From NCBI GenBank assembly GCA_024196135.1, contig JAMQCK010000222.1, forward strand, positions 1 to 36,211: 36,211 nt of DNA, in the 5' to 3' direction. The notes beneath the pieces were generated by a model. The model saw only the letters and a list, made by a program, of their open reading frames with translations, ran no database searches and was not told the origin of the DNA. The translations under genes and the position numbers were made by a program. This DNA comes from Pleurotus ostreatus/Saccharomyces cerevisiae fusant (taxonomy: Eukaryota; Opisthokonta). Of the stretch, positions 1 through 11,703 are shown piece by piece; the stretch's first letter is position 1, and each line of letters opens with the position of its first letter.

Positions 1-166
1 CTCGGCGCTTAATCTCGATCATCCACGTGTCGGACCCGTTGAGGGCGTCAGCACGATCGCGTAGTGTGCTGTTTATTGATCAGAATCTGAGATTTTGACG
101 ACATGACGCGTTCGCTCGGAAAGGATGGAAGGTGGAACACGGTTAGATCTATCCGCAACGCAGACT

Positions 167-174
167 CATAAAAG
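167..174 (+). promoter_or_regulatory. TATA-like box of the PDR transporter gene
   Basis: An AT-rich cataaaag motif stands 53 bp before the ATG at 227, in otherwise GC-rich sequence. The ATG itself sits in a perfect gccaccATG context. An in-frame ATG at 125 lies upstream of this box, which is why I prefer 227 as the start. Confidence 0.45.
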
Positions 175-226
175 CGGGGGCCCGGAAGGGAAATGGCGCC
201 GAACAGCTCTATCCCGCCCCGCCACC

Positions 227-3200
227 ATGTCTTTCCCCGCGACGGGCGCCCCCGTGGCTGCCCAGCACGACTCCTTCCACAGCGGGCACAACCACCATGA
301 CAACGTAGACATTGGCCACTTCGATGCGCACGGTGTCGCCGAGTTGCGCCGCACGCTCAGCAGGGCGTCGCAGTCGGGCATCCACCCCAACGACCTCACC
401 CTGCAGGACCTCAGCCCGGGGTCCAAGGCGGCCTCGATCACCGTCTCCGAGAGCACGCTCCCGAACGAGGAGGGCGGCTCGACTGCAGGCGCAAAGAAGG
501 CCGAGGAGGACGGCTTTGACTTTGAGAAGATCCTGCGCGAGATTGTGGCAAGGTGCGTAGCCCCCCTCCGATCGCAAACTACCCAGCTTACTTACACTAC
601 CCCCTAGGCGAGCAGACGCTGAGATCGAGACGCGCGAACTCGGCGTTGTCTTTGAGGACCTCTCTGTCACTGGTGTCGGGTCCGCGGCTGCATACCAGCC
701 CACCCTTGGCTCGATGTTCAATCCCATCGACATCGTGCACGGCATCCAGGGCATTCGCCATCCCCCCACTCGCCAAATCCTTTCGGGCTTCGAAGGCGTT
801 ATCCGCCCCGGAGAGATGGTTTGTGAGTAGCGATCGCATTCCCGTTGATCTCGCACTAACGGCCATTCAGTGGTTCTTGGTCGCCCTGGTGCCGGGTGTT
901 CCACCTTCCTCAAGACGCTGGCCAACCAGCGCGAGGAGTACCACTCCATTGACGGCCGCGTCGACTACGATTCACTTACCCCTGAGGAGATAACGAAGCA
1001 TTATCGCGGCGATGTGCTTTACTGCCCAGAGGACGATGTCCACTTCAGCACCCTCACGGTTGAGCAGACCCTCAAGTTCGCTGCGTACTGCCGCGCGCCG
1101 CGTGAGCGCAACCGCCTGGGTCACTCACGCGACGCCTACGAGGACGTTGTCACGGATGTGTTGATGACGCTCTTCGGTCTTCAGCATACCAGGCATACTA
1201 AGGTCGGCGACAACATGATTCGTGGCGTCTCCGGTGGTGAGAAGAAGCGCGTCTCTATCTGTGAAGTCCTCGCCGCCCGCGCGGCGTTGGCTTGCTGGGA
1301 TAACTCTACCCGCGGTCTCGACGCTTCTACCGCGCTCGAGTTCGTCCAGGCGCTCCGCATTGCCACCGACGTCTCGCGCATGTCGACCGTCGTCGCGCTC
1401 TACCAGGCCGGCGAGTCCCTCTACCGCCTCTTCGACAAGGTCGCCGTTATCAACGAGGGCCGCCTCGCGTACTTCGGCCCCGCCGACCAGGCGCGTGCCT
1501 ATTTCACCGACATGGGCTACGTCCCCGTCACCCCGCGTCAGACCACCGCCGACTTCCTCGTCTCTGTCACCGACCCCGCGGGTCGTGTCCTGCGCGACGG
1601 CGTCGACCCCGCGAGCGTCCCGCGCACCGCGGACGACTTCGCGGTCGCATTCAAGAAGAGCGCGCTGGGCCAGCTCAATCGAGACGACATGGCTTCCTAC
1701 CGCGCGGACTTCGTGGGCAAGGCGGAGCGCGCGGCGAAGTACCGTGAGCTCGTGCGCGACGAGCATGCGGAGCACACCCGCCGCGACTCGCCGTACCTTA
1801 TCTCCATCCCGATGCAGACCCGCGCGGTCATGCTGCGTAGGGTGCAGATGACGCTGGGCAACTTTTTGGCGACGGGCATCAACCTATTGTGAGTCTCTTA
1901 TTTTTGTTGCATTTATCTTGCTTTGTCTGACGCTTTCCACAGCACGTTCGTTTTTCAAGGTATCATCATCGGCACAGTCTACCTCCAAACCCCGGATAAT
2001 ACGAGCGCGTACTTCTCGCGCACCGGTGTACTGTTCTTCGCTCTGCTCTTCTCCGCTCTCGTCACCATGGCGGAGATCCCGGCCTTGTTCACCCAGCGTC
2101 CGATTATTCTGCGGCACCGTAATTGGGCCTTCTACCATCCGTTCATCGATGCTCTCGCGCTCTTCCTCGTCGACATCCCGGTCACGTTCCTCACGACCAC
2201 CGTCTGGGGTATTATTCTGTACTTCCTCGTCGGCCTTCAGACGTCGGCGGGGCAGTTCTTCATCTACTACCTCTTCCTCTTCGTGACCACTATCACGATG
2301 AAGAGTTGGTTCCGCGCGTTAGCGGCGGCGTTCCCTGCGGAGGGTGAGTTTGTATGCTCATTGAGTGAAGACTGGTCAGCTGACTCGCCTTCTAGCTCCT
2401 GCGCAATCGTTCGCCGGTATCTCCGTTTTGGTATTCTCGATCTACACGGGTTACACGATTCCTGAGCCGTCGATGATCGGCGCCTTGAAGTGGCTGGTGT
2501 GGATCAACGTGAGTACAATCATCGTCTACGAGGGGTTCTTTGACTAACGATGCTTGTAGCCCCTCCGCTACGCCTACGAAGCCGTCGTTACGAACGAGTT
2601 CCGCACGCTCGACGCGCAGTGCTCCGTGCTCGTGCCGCAAGGCCCGGGGTACGAGAACATCAGCCTCGACAACCAGGTCTGCACAACTGTCGGCTCCATC
2701 CCCGGTCAGACGCAGGTCAACGGCGCGCGCTATCTCGACCTCTCCTACGGCTACACTTACGCGAACACTTGGCGCAACTTTGGCATCGTCATCGCCTTCG
2801 GCGTCGCGTTCACCTCCGCGTACTTCTTCTTCACGGAGTGGAACACGAAGACGAACGCGTCGAGCTCGGTAACGCTGTTCAAGCGTGGCTCCAAGGCGGC
2901 GAAGCAGCTTGTCGAGGCGGCCCCGGGTGACGAGGAGAAGGCGAGTGGGGAGAAGCCGGTCGCGGCAGGTGGGGAGGTGGACAAGGAGACGGAGAAGGCG
3001 CTGCAGGAGACCCAGGCCATGACGGACATCTTCTCGTTCCACCACCTCAACTACACGGTCCCTATCGCCGGGCACGAGGAGCGCCGCTTGCTCCACGACG
3101 TCTCTGGTATTGTACAGCCGGGAAAGCTCACGGCTCTCATGGGCGAGTCCGGTGCGGGCAAGACGACGCTTCTCAACGTGCTCGCGCAGCGCGTCTCTAT

Positions 3201-5187
3201 GGGTGTTATCACAGGCGACCGCTTTGTCAACGGGCAGCCGCTTCCGATGGACTTCCAGGCGCAGACGTGAGTTTCTTATCATGTACATGCTATTTACAGC
3301 TAACACCTTTATTAGTGGTTACTGCCAGCAGCTCGACACGCATCTGCCGAGTTCTACCGTTCGCGAGGCCCTCCTCTTCTCTGCCCGTCTCCGCCAGCCT
3401 GCTTCCGTGCCGGATGCCGAGAAGGTCTCATAGTGAGTAGTCAGCGTTCAGGTTGTTACGAATGTCGCTGACGCGGGGTCTTAGCGTCGACCAGTGTCTC
3501 AAGATCTGTGGCCTCGACGAATACCGCGATGCCGCCATCGGGACCTGCAATGTGGAGATCAAGAAGCGCACGACCATTGGTGTGGAGCTTGCTGCCAAGG
3601 TCAGTCCTCCCGCTCTCGCTCGTGACATGCCCGAGGCTAACTGTTAACACAGCCCCGCCTCCTGCTTTTCCTTGACGAGCCGACGTCTGGTCTTGACTCG
3701 CAGTCCGCATGGAGCATCATGCAGTTCCTCCGCAACCTCGCCGACCACGGACAGGCCATCCTGTGCACAATTCATCAGCCGTCTGCCGAGCTCTTCCAGG
3801 TCTTCGATCGTCTTCTGCTCCTCCGCAAGGGCGGCGAGACTGTCTACTTCGGTGACATCGGCCAGCACGCGCGCACTATGATCGGCTACTTCGAGCGCCA
3901 CGGCTCCCGCCCTTGCAGCCCCGACGAGAACCCGGCGGAATTCATGCTCGATGTCATCGGTGCCGGTGCGACCGCCACGGCCACGCAGGATTGGTACGAC
4001 GTCTGGTCCAAGTCGAGCGAGGCCGAGCGTCTGCAGCAGGAGATCGCGCGTGTGCACGAGGAGGGCCGCCAGCGCGGTGTCGTCGAGACCGCGCGCAAGT
4101 CCGAGTACGCGACGACGTGGGGCTACCAGGTCCTGCAGCTCATCCAGCGCGACGCGTACGACCACTGGCGTGACCCGACGTACCTCTTCGCGAAGCTCAT
4201 CCTCAATATCGTCGGCGGTCTTTTCATCGGCTTCACCTTCTTCCAGGCCGTCGACACGCAGCAGGGCACGCAGAATAAGGTCTTCGCGCTCTTCATGGCG
4301 TCGATTCTGTCGGTGCCGCTCGTCGGGCAGATTCAGGTGCCGTTCCTCAACACGCGCAACGTGTACGAGATCCGCGAGCGTCCGAGCCGGATGTACAGCT
4401 GGACGGCGTTGCTCACTGCGCAAATCGCGGCGGAGGTGCCGTGGAACATTTTGGGCTCTGGCATCTTCTTCCTCTGCTGGTACTGGACCGTCGGCTTCGA
4501 CAACTCGCGCGCGGGATACACGTACCTCATGCTCGGCTTGGTCTTCCCCTTCTACTACACGACGATCGGTTTCGCGGTCGCGGCGATGGCACCCAACGCG
4601 GAGATTGCGAACATCCTGTTCAGCTTGATCTTCTCGTTCGTCTTGACCTTGTACGTCGCTTTTTCCCTATACCCCTAGCTTTCGCATGCTAACACCCTCA
4701 CAGCGACGGTGTCGTTCAGCCCTTCTCGCAGCTCGGCTGGTGGAAGTGGATGTACCACCTCTCGCCGTACACCTACTTCATCGAGGGTCTCCTTGGACAG
4801 GCTGCCGGCCACGGCGACGTCACCTGCGCCGACATCGAGTACGTCACCCTGACCCCGCCCTCTGGCCAGTCGTGCGGCGACTATCTCTCGCCGTACATCT
4901 CCATGGCGGGCGGGTACCTCACGAACCCGGATGCGACGTCGGACTGCCAGTTCTGCTCGGTGAAGACGACGGACCAGTTCTTGGAGCAGTCGTTCAACAT
5001 CTTCTACTCGAACCATTGGCGAGACTTCGGTATCATGGTCGCGTTCACGGCGTTCAACGTCAGTAGCTTTATGGTCATGATTGAAGTCCTTGTACTGATT
5101 CATCTGCAGGTGTTCATGATCTTCGCCTTTACCTGGTTGTTCCGCATCCGCAGCGGGAGCCTTCTGACCCTCTTCAAGAGGAAGTAG
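227..5187 (+). CDS. PDR-type (ABCG) full-size ABC transporter
   Basis: This is a plasma-membrane drug/xenobiotic efflux pump of the fungal Pdr5/Cdr1 family, with layout NBD1-TMD1-NBD2-TMD2. Exons: 227-552, 608-822, 871-1888, 1943-2343, 2396-2508, 2560-3266, 3316-3432, 3485-3599, 3653-4650, 4704-5058, 5110-5187. They give 1480 aa, the usual family length. NBD1 has Walker [10 protein letters not shown] (residues 184-192, Cys replacing the Walker Lys), signature [10 protein letters not shown] near 300 and Walker B ending WDN (323-325, Asn for the catalytic Glu). NBD2 has canonical Walker [10 protein letters not shown] (886-894), a degenerate signature ([14 protein letters not shown]), Walker B LLLFLDEP (Glu1013) and H-loop His1045. 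This asymmetry is the known PDR pattern of one catalytic and one degenerate site, so the gene looks intact. Substrate cannot be predicted. It converges with the F-box-like gene downstream. Confidence 0.95.
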
Positions 5188-5611
5188 ACGACTAGAAAAG
5201 ATTTGTAGACGGCATTTACACGACTCGGGGCGTCGTTTGTTATATCAGACGTCGCTTTTCATGGGACTTTGTACGACTCAACCTACACACCATCCTCCAC
5301 CACACCTAGAATCATATGTTATCCTTCATCGAATCCTTCGGCCTCAGCCTATCCTGGTCCTCGGGCCCAACCATATCGTAATAAGATTTCGTTTTCAGTA
5401 TATGTATCATACAGGCGTCCCTCTCAGTTATGTCTCGTAGGTCGGAGTCTCAGTAGTAGAACTGTACCGTTATCTATCGGCGAGGAGGAAGTTTACGAAC
5501 TATAATACATTGTTTGCCGTTTGGCCATTACATTGGGTGCGAGAGCGCGACACAGCAACATCTTCCTCCTTTGTCCTCCATGTTTCCTCATCGGAATGGA
5601 TAATCCTCCCA
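5188..5611. other. Convergent intergenic region
   Basis: This 424-bp stretch separates the stop of the ABC transporter (+) from the stop of the F-box-like gene (-). It presumably holds both 3' UTRs. Short open frames here (e.g. 5237-5440) show no recognisable protein and no splice logic. I see no RNA gene or repeat. Confidence 0.5.
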
Positions 5612-6835
5612 TCATTCGTCTGCCAAACCGCCATTAGCGGCGTAGATAAAACGAGCCCGAAGCCACGCACTGGGCAGATACTCCAGCGAGACCTGCTCCA
5701 TCCACGAGTTGCACTGCCAAACGCTTTGCGTCCCGTCCGGTGCGCCCTCCCACTCGCCATCGCGGATGTGGTACATCCACTTGCCCTGCGGGACCCAGAG
5801 GGTGACCATGCGCAGGGAGGGCGCGAAGGCTTTGAGTTGGGTGACGATGGCGCGGAGGGCGTGCTGGGCGTGCGGCTGGGGCCGCCAGCGGGTGACGTCG
5901 ACCTGGAGGTGGCGAAGGTCGGTGAAAGCTGTGAGGGATGAGAGGAAGGCGGTGCGCTGGATTTCGGGTCAGTGGAAGCTGATATAGTACGGTCATAGGG
6001 CGCTTACATCTAGGACCGGGAGTGGCAGCGCGCCGATGTACTGCAGGTCTGGGAAATTGCGCGCGATGGCTGCCAGCGTGTTTTCCGCATCTCCTGGTTC
6101 GAGCCCGGTGAGCTTCAGGCTGCGCAGGGTCTTTCGGAGGGACGCCAATTGGGGCATGCAGTACGCGATGGTCGGCGACGTCGCGTCGTCCAAGCGCATG
6201 CACATGTGGCGCACGTTCGGCGCGGCGCCCTCCGCGATCTCCAACGCGCTGACGAGAGTGCCAGAAAAATTGGTGAGGTTCGGCCAGCAGTTCGCGGGGA
6301 TCTCAAAGTTGTCGCGCTCGTCATACGGCTCGTAGAGCTGGAGGGTGACGAGCCGGTGCTGCGTGACGAGGAATTCCAGGAAGGCGTCGTTCCACCACAG
6401 CTTGACGCCACAGCGCTCGAGCTGGAATGGGTAAGCCTCTTCCTGCGGGACCCTTAGTGGTGGGAGCGATTCGATGAGCGGATCGTAGATGATGAGCGCA
6501 TTGAGGTTGGGCACGCGGGCGAGGACATCTGCGACGGCGTTCCAGTAGTGCAGGGCATAGAGCTCGACGCGCTGTTCTGGGCTGAAGCGCAACTGGTGGC
6601 GTCCCATGACGCGGAATTCGAGGATCATCTTGCCCAGCTCAGGGTTTTCTCGTATGCACTGGCCGAAAGCGATGACTTGCGGGAAGTCAGTGAGAATGAC
6701 TTGGCGAAAGAGTACTGGACGGGCTGCGCGCTCGAAGGCTTTCGAGACGAGGCACAATGCTTTAAGATCTCGAGTGGCATATGGGTGCAAGAAGGAGACG
6801 ACCCTCTTGCAGACCTCGGGCGATGGGTTCACCAT
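5612..6835 (-). CDS. F-box-like protein with degenerate leucine-rich region
   Basis: Two exons on the minus strand, 6835-6008 and 5956-5612, with a 51-bp gtaagc...ccag intron, give 390 aa. The N-terminus (PSPEVCKRVVSFLHPYATRD, then LKALCLVSKAFERAARPVLF) has the shape of an F-box: a short helix, then the LCLVSKAF core and the R-P-x-L-[FW] ending. The rest alternates leucine-rich strands and helices (VPNLNALIIYD, FLVTQHRLVTLQLYEP, LRSLKLTG, FPDLQYIG), as in Agaricomycete F-box/LRR-like proteins. The expected role is a substrate adaptor of an SCF ubiquitin ligase, with target unknown. The start is the only ATG preceding the F-box. It shares a 246-bp divergent promoter region with the EB1 gene. 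The family is strongly expanded in mushrooms, so orthology cannot be called. Confidence 0.75.
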
Positions 6836-7081
6836 ATTCGGCTGCTATAAAATATGTTACCTCTCGCAATTTATGGTGCGATGAGTCTAATTTACTTTGG
6901 AAGGATACCCTCCACACAGAGGTCCTTGTTTGTGTTATGTGGCGCGGGCCGGGGTTTGACAAGAGCGTTCGAGATGGGCGTGATGTTGAAAACGCGTTGT
7001 GACGTTACGTGTCTGCGTCACACATCACATTCGCGTCTTCATCTCGATCCCTTCGCTCCTTGCTTTATACTCTCACACACG
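6836..7081. promoter_or_regulatory. Shared divergent promoter region, F-box-like / EB1
   Basis: A 246-bp spacer lies between the start codons of the F-box-like gene (-) and the EB1 gene (+), and must carry both 5' regions. A pyrimidine-rich run with cttgctttatactctcac just before 7082 resembles the CT-rich start region common in fungal promoters. No operator was identified. Confidence 0.4.
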
Positions 7082-8083
7082 ATGGCGTCCCGGACAGAAC
7101 TCTTGCAATGGCTCAACGACCTCCTCGCCCTCAACTACACAAAGGTCGAGCAGTGTGGCTCCGGCGCCGCCTACTGCCAGATTATTGACTCAATTTACGG
7201 TGCGCACATCGCATGCCCCTCCCGCGAGCCGCGCCGATGCTGAGTAACGCGACAGGCGACCTGCCGATGGCACGCGTCAAGATGAACGCAAAGCACGAGT
7301 ATGAGTTCATAGCCAACTTCAAGGTCCTGCAGAATGCCTTCAAAGCCAAGAAGATCGACAAGGTGCGTGCCCGCCCGCCTTATCCTCGCGCGTGCGCGCT
7401 CAACGGCGTCGATCCCAGCCGATACCCGTGGAGAAGCTCGTGAAGTGCAAGATGCAGTGCGTGCCGTACTCTACGTATCTGTCCGCTATCCTGATCCGAT
7501 TGGCAGGGACAACCTCGAGTTCTTGCAGTGGATCAAGCGCTTCTGGGAATCCAACTATGGCGGCCACCCGTACGATCCCGTCGCAAGGCGGAAGGGCGTC
7601 GTCGCCGAGCCGCCTGCAACACTTGCGCCCCTCGCCACCGCACGCAGCGCGGGTGCCGTGAACAGCCGAGCCGGCGGGCGTACGCCTGTCGGCGGACATA
7701 GAGCCGGGTCCGCCATGTCCAACGAGGCCGTGCACCACATGCAGGAGCAGCTGAAGGAGATGTCGTCACATCTCGACGGCTTGGAGAAGGAGCGCGACTT
7801 CTACTTCGCAAAGGTGTGTCTATGCAGGTCGTACATCTGGCTTACACGGGCCGACTATCTCTCTAGCTCCGGGATATCGAGATCCTAGTCCAGCAGCAAA
7901 CCGAAGAGCTCGAAAAGGTCGGCAAGGAGGACGAAACCTTGAAAGAGATCCAAAAGATCCTGTACTCAACGGAGGTCAGCCCCACGCCATAAGCACCGCC
8001 CTCACCCTGACTCACCCCGACAACAGGACGGCTTCGAGGTACCCGAGGAGGGCGCCCCCGTCGACGAAGAGGAAACTTTCTAG
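7082..8083 (+). CDS. EB1-family microtubule plus-end tracking protein (Mal3/Bim1-like)
   Basis: Six exons, 7082-7199, 7256-7362, 7419-7456 (38 nt), 7507-7813, 7867-7974 and 8027-8083, give 244 aa. Residues 1 to about 110 form the calponin-homology domain that binds growing microtubule tips (RTELLQWLNDLL, AAYCQIIDSIYGDLPMARVK, PVEKLVKCKMQDNLEFLQWI). A Ser/Ala/Gly-rich basic linker follows (about 120-160). The EB1 homology coiled coil comes next, with the hallmark FYFAKLRDIEILVQQ spanning the exon 4/5 junction (residues 186-200), then an acidic tail, EVPEEGAPVDEEETF. The family recruits cargo to plus ends through the FYF hydrophobic cavity and, when present, a C-terminal EEY/F motif that binds CAP-Gly proteins. 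Here the tail ends EETF. The gene is intact. The CH-domain introns use standard GT-AG sites. Confidence 0.93.
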
Positions 8084-8695
8084 CGATCCAACCCCACGGG
8101 TCGCTATTGGTTGTACAGTTAATGCTTTTTTCTATATGGTCTGTCCCGCCGCCTACGCTATAATCGTATACACTTTCTGTCCTTTATAATGCTTGTTGCG
8201 TTCCACGTTCTTTAAATCTTCCTTTCGACTTCGCTTAGTTCAATCCGCTTGCAGCACGAAATTCGCTTTTGGCACGAAAATCCCTTTTACCTTTTGTCAG
8301 AGAACCCCCGCGGCCCCTTTGCGCGAGATTTCCCTTCCCGCGAGATCTCCCTTCCCGGCCCTTCGTGCAACCGCCGCGTATGTGCGCTGACTATCGATAC
8401 ACCGTGTTGACTGACCGAATTGTAGCCTGGACCGCGGTCCGCCCGCTGCTTCTTCGCGCCTGCGAGTTAGTGGGAGTCAGGACGACGCTTAGCTTGTCAG
8501 CGTGTCGCTTAGGTCGTCAGCGCCATGCTCAATGGGCTGTCATCGCGTCAGCTATGGGCCAACTTCCTTCCCTCCTGCCGTATGCTTTGACGAGAACTTG
8601 AACGCTGACGCTGACGCGCCAAGATAGATGGTACCAATGTCATCATGCTTTCGAAAGCAGCTTCCTACTGTACTGCTGCAAACAATTTTTCTAGA
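8084..8695. other. Convergent intergenic region with a small tandem repeat
   Basis: This 612-bp stretch separates the EB1 stop (+) from the MFS carrier stop (-). It contains two adjacent near-identical 17-bp units (8323-8356) and a loose duplication around 8490-8520 (cgcttag...gtcagcg twice). No supported gene was found; open frames such as 8193-8390 lack family resemblance. Confidence 0.5.
8323..8356. repeat. Two-copy 17-bp tandem repeat
   Basis: Unit gcgagatttcccttccc (8323-8339) is followed at once by gcgagatctcccttccc (8340-8356), with one mismatch. It lies in the intergenic DNA between two convergent genes. It is probably a simple replication-slippage product. Confidence 0.7.
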
Positions 8696-10545
8696 TCACA
8701 CTTTTGCCAACAATCTCCTCTCGACCTGCATCCTCGCACATACAATAAGCATTGAACCGCACGAGATTGTGAGGCCAGCGTAGAGCATCATGCCAGCGTA
8801 CGATCCGTCCGCTTGATGCAGCAGGGCACCGGCTATGGGGCCTGCGAGCAGAGACCTGAGATATGATTGTTGGTAGTGGTTCCAAGACGCAGAATAAGGA
8901 ACACTGAAAGGGAAAGGGTAGAGGAACGAAAAGAAAGACCACTCACGGCACTGAGATCGCACTATACAACATCCCCACCCTCGCGCCTACGTGCCCCGCG
9001 GGCGAAATCTGCGCCACGCAGGGCGTCACGACGGAGATGAACGCCCCGGAGAGGAAGCCGTAGATCGCGGCGAAGGTCATGATGGAGGCGAGGGAGGGTG
9101 TGCAAGCGCCAGCTGCTATGGCGTGGGTGGCAGGAGTTTCGGCCAATCCGCCAATACCCGCACTGGCATTCATGTCCACGCTCGCCAATGAAGAAACGCA
9201 TTCGGACAGCCCGCGAAGACAGCCCGCGACGACGAGGCAGGCGACGCTGCATAGCGCCGCAGCAGGGGCGAGCAAGTTAAAGTTCCCCGCGCGGTCGGCG
9301 AGGTAGGCGGGGAGGAGGCGGCCGAGGGCAGAGGCGGCGTTGAGGGCGGCGAGGGTGGCGTTGGCGCGGGCGGGGTAGAGGCCATGAGACTCGGCGAAGG
9401 AGACGATGTAGGTGGGTGGAGTGTAGAGTCCTGAACAGTAGTGGGTAAGGGGCTTCGAAAGGCAGGCGGAGAGAGGCCGCAAAAAAGGACGGAGGAAAGG
9501 GAAGGCTCACCGAAGGAAATTAAGCAGCTTCCAGCGAGGAGAAGTACATACTTCTTGTCCCTAAATGTCGTGTGGTCGAATATCGGTCTCTTCATCTCCT
9601 TCTTCACCGTCGCGGGCGAGGTGACCAACAGCCACGCCAACAGACACCCCGCTGCGTTGAACAAGCCGACAACGCGGAGCGTCCACGCGAACCCTATTTT
9701 GGAGAACAGGCGCTCAAGCATGACGGGAAGTATCACTCCGCCTGTGTCAAAACCATGAATCAGACGGATTTGTGGCAACAAAGTCAGCGGGATGCCGCTC
9801 ACCAACGCTGGACCCTGTAGCGACAATTCCGAGCGCGGTAGCGCGGTACGCCGTGAAGCAAGAGGAGACGCTGGTCATAGCGGGGTAGAAGCTGGATAGG
9901 ATCTATGTTAGAATCAGCTCGTCGAAGTGCAAGATAGGCTGACGTACAGTAATCCCGCTCCCAGACCGAAGAGCACGCCTTGACAAAGGAAAAATTGATA
10001 AAATTCCGTCGACAGGCTGGCCATCAGGATGCCGAACGTCGTGAGCAGGCCTCCTGAGAGCAGCAACCAGCTGGGACCGTATGCGTCGCATAAGTGGCCG
10101 ATGCAGGCGCCCTATGAAATCGCCAAGAAAATATTCTTGAGCCTGAGTGCTTCATCGGTAGATCATAAGCGAAGGCACTCACTGACGCGAAGAACATGAA
10201 CAACTGCGCGGACCCTATCCATGCGATTGTCGACGAGGGAAGGTCGCGCAGTTGATTGTCCATGTACCATGCTTGGAAAGTCCCGAACGCGCTCAGATGC
10301 CCGAAGCTGAAGAGAAGGGCAAGGAATGCTCCGGCCACTGTGCAGAAGGCTGACACCCGAGATGGAGGTGAGGGAATGGGCTCCTGGGCACCTGCGATTT
10401 GCAGGCTCGATGTCAAGCCTTCGTCGCCGTTAAGCCCCTCGGATTTGGTGTCGGACTGCATGTCGTGCTTTTCGAGGTCGATGGATATAGACATAGACGT
10501 CCGTGCCGTGCCCGAAGTCGTAGAGGACAGGCCTGATGAGTCCAT
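8696..10545 (-). CDS. MFS transporter, monocarboxylate-transporter (MCT/SLC16-like) family
   Basis: Six minus-strand exons, 10545-10183, 10111-9948, 9891-9803, 9741-9511, 9430-8947 and 8855-8696, give 496 aa. A hydrophilic Ser/Thr-rich N-tail of about 75 residues precedes about 12 hydrophobic segments. MCT-like features are visible. TM1 runs into the LSAFGTFQAWY segment. The TM2/3 loop reads GACIGHLCDAYGPSWLLL, matching the G-x3-D-x2-G-P motif of fungal MCT-like carriers, although the usual D-R is D-A. A second-half loop reads RLLPAYLADRAGNFN, matching the duplicated GR-x2-P-x3-A-D-R-x-G motif. The expected role is proton-coupled or facilitated uptake or export of a small organic acid or related solute; the substrate is unknown. 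It lies alone, convergent with the EB1 gene. The start at 10545 is the first Met that leaves a normal cytosolic tail; in-frame Mets further upstream are less likely. Confidence 0.88.
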
Positions 10546-11703
10546 GAGGCCAATGCATATAACACGAGGAGGGAGTCGGACGTACTTATAAGAAGACTTG
10601 ACTGTTATCCCACTCCGCAAGCTCTCGAGATGATCCCCTCGGACATGAATCGCGGACAGCCGTCATGACCTGGTGCGCTGACCTCCGTGAGCTGATCTTC
10701 CGCCGTCAAGAGGTGCCCCTTGCCGGCACTCGCAACACGGGCAGCGCACGCGTCCCCGTCGAAGGAAACGACTACTACGGATGATATCGAGGGTACGTAC
10801 CTGCGCTAGCGGATAGCTGCGTGTGTATATGAAGGCGCAGGCTATGAGTGATAGCGAGTGCGCTGGTGGTTGATGTTCAGGACATTTAGAAGATGATGAG
10901 CGGCGCGTCAGCGGTTGGCATGTCGTACGTTAGCATTGTAAGCCCACGCGCCCAGCCGGCGGCAGAAGATACGGCGCAGCGGATGCAATGTCCGCATAGC
11001 CCGGCTAGGTGAAAGAGCGAGTCTTAGCCCTCGACGGACCCGTGGTGGCCTTTAACGGAGCCACATCAGTCTTTCTGGAATGTCAAACTATATCCTGGAA
11101 ATAAATTCAGCGGCGAACTTGGTGTGATAGACCGGTGAACTCACATTAGATGATTACTGCAGCTCACGGGTTAGATAGGCGGCGTAGGCTGTTCCCTGAA
11201 GTCGGGATTGAGGAAAGTTCTTAGCGCCGGACAGGACCGGACATGCTCAGCATACTTTCGGGCCTAGCCACGCCGAAGAGACCGGGGCCGTCCATGGAGG
11301 AATCGGCGGCTGAGTATCGAATGCCCGTGGGAGATATTCGAGAGAAAATGATCCTCGCAGCGGCGTGTGCAGTAGATACGCAGTATCCACCGGATAATCG
11401 CAGGAATTGTTTTACACTTGTGGATGCGTACGAGCGCTTTCGCCTTTTCCACCAGTTCCTTTTGGTCGCTGCCGTGCTCTTGGTGTTTCTCCTCCCACTG
11501 CGCTTCTGAAGACAATGATATAGATACAGATGCATCGTAAGTATGATACACGGGAGTCGCAGGAAATCCTGCCCTTTGAAGCAGGGAGACACTGAAACAC
11601 AACAGCAGTACATGCCTTCATAACATCCTGTGAGCCGCGAGGGCCTGCAATCGTGCACGGAAGAGCAAGAATTGACAGTCCCATCCTTACCCTGGAGCTA
11701 AGA
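10546..11703. other. Intergenic: promoter of the MFS gene and 3' region of the PTPA gene
   Basis: This 1158-bp region lies between the MFS start and the PTPA stop (both minus strand). No strong coding region is visible. On the minus strand a 145-codon open frame (11658-11221) and neat splice-like signals (acceptor tgtcttcag just before 11505; donor-like ggtaag near 11690) suggest either spliced 3' UTR or alternative 3' exons of the PTPA gene. I found no protein resemblance for them. The part 10546-11220 is plain intergenic DNA. Confidence 0.4.

Noticed and set aside
125..226. Upstream in-frame ATG at 125 for the PDR transporter
   Set aside because: It lies upstream of the TATA-like box; the ATG at 227 has a perfect gccaccATG context and gives a normal PDR N-terminus.
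209..949. Long minus-strand open frame (246 codons) opposite the start of the PDR gene, and similar ones at 1125-1775, 2392-3306 and 3644-4423
   Set aside because: They mirror GC-rich coding exons of the transporter, have Arg-rich low-complexity translations and match nothing.
10546..11220. A gene between the MFS carrier and PTPA
   Set aside because: No frame of useful length with splice partners or protein resemblance was found.
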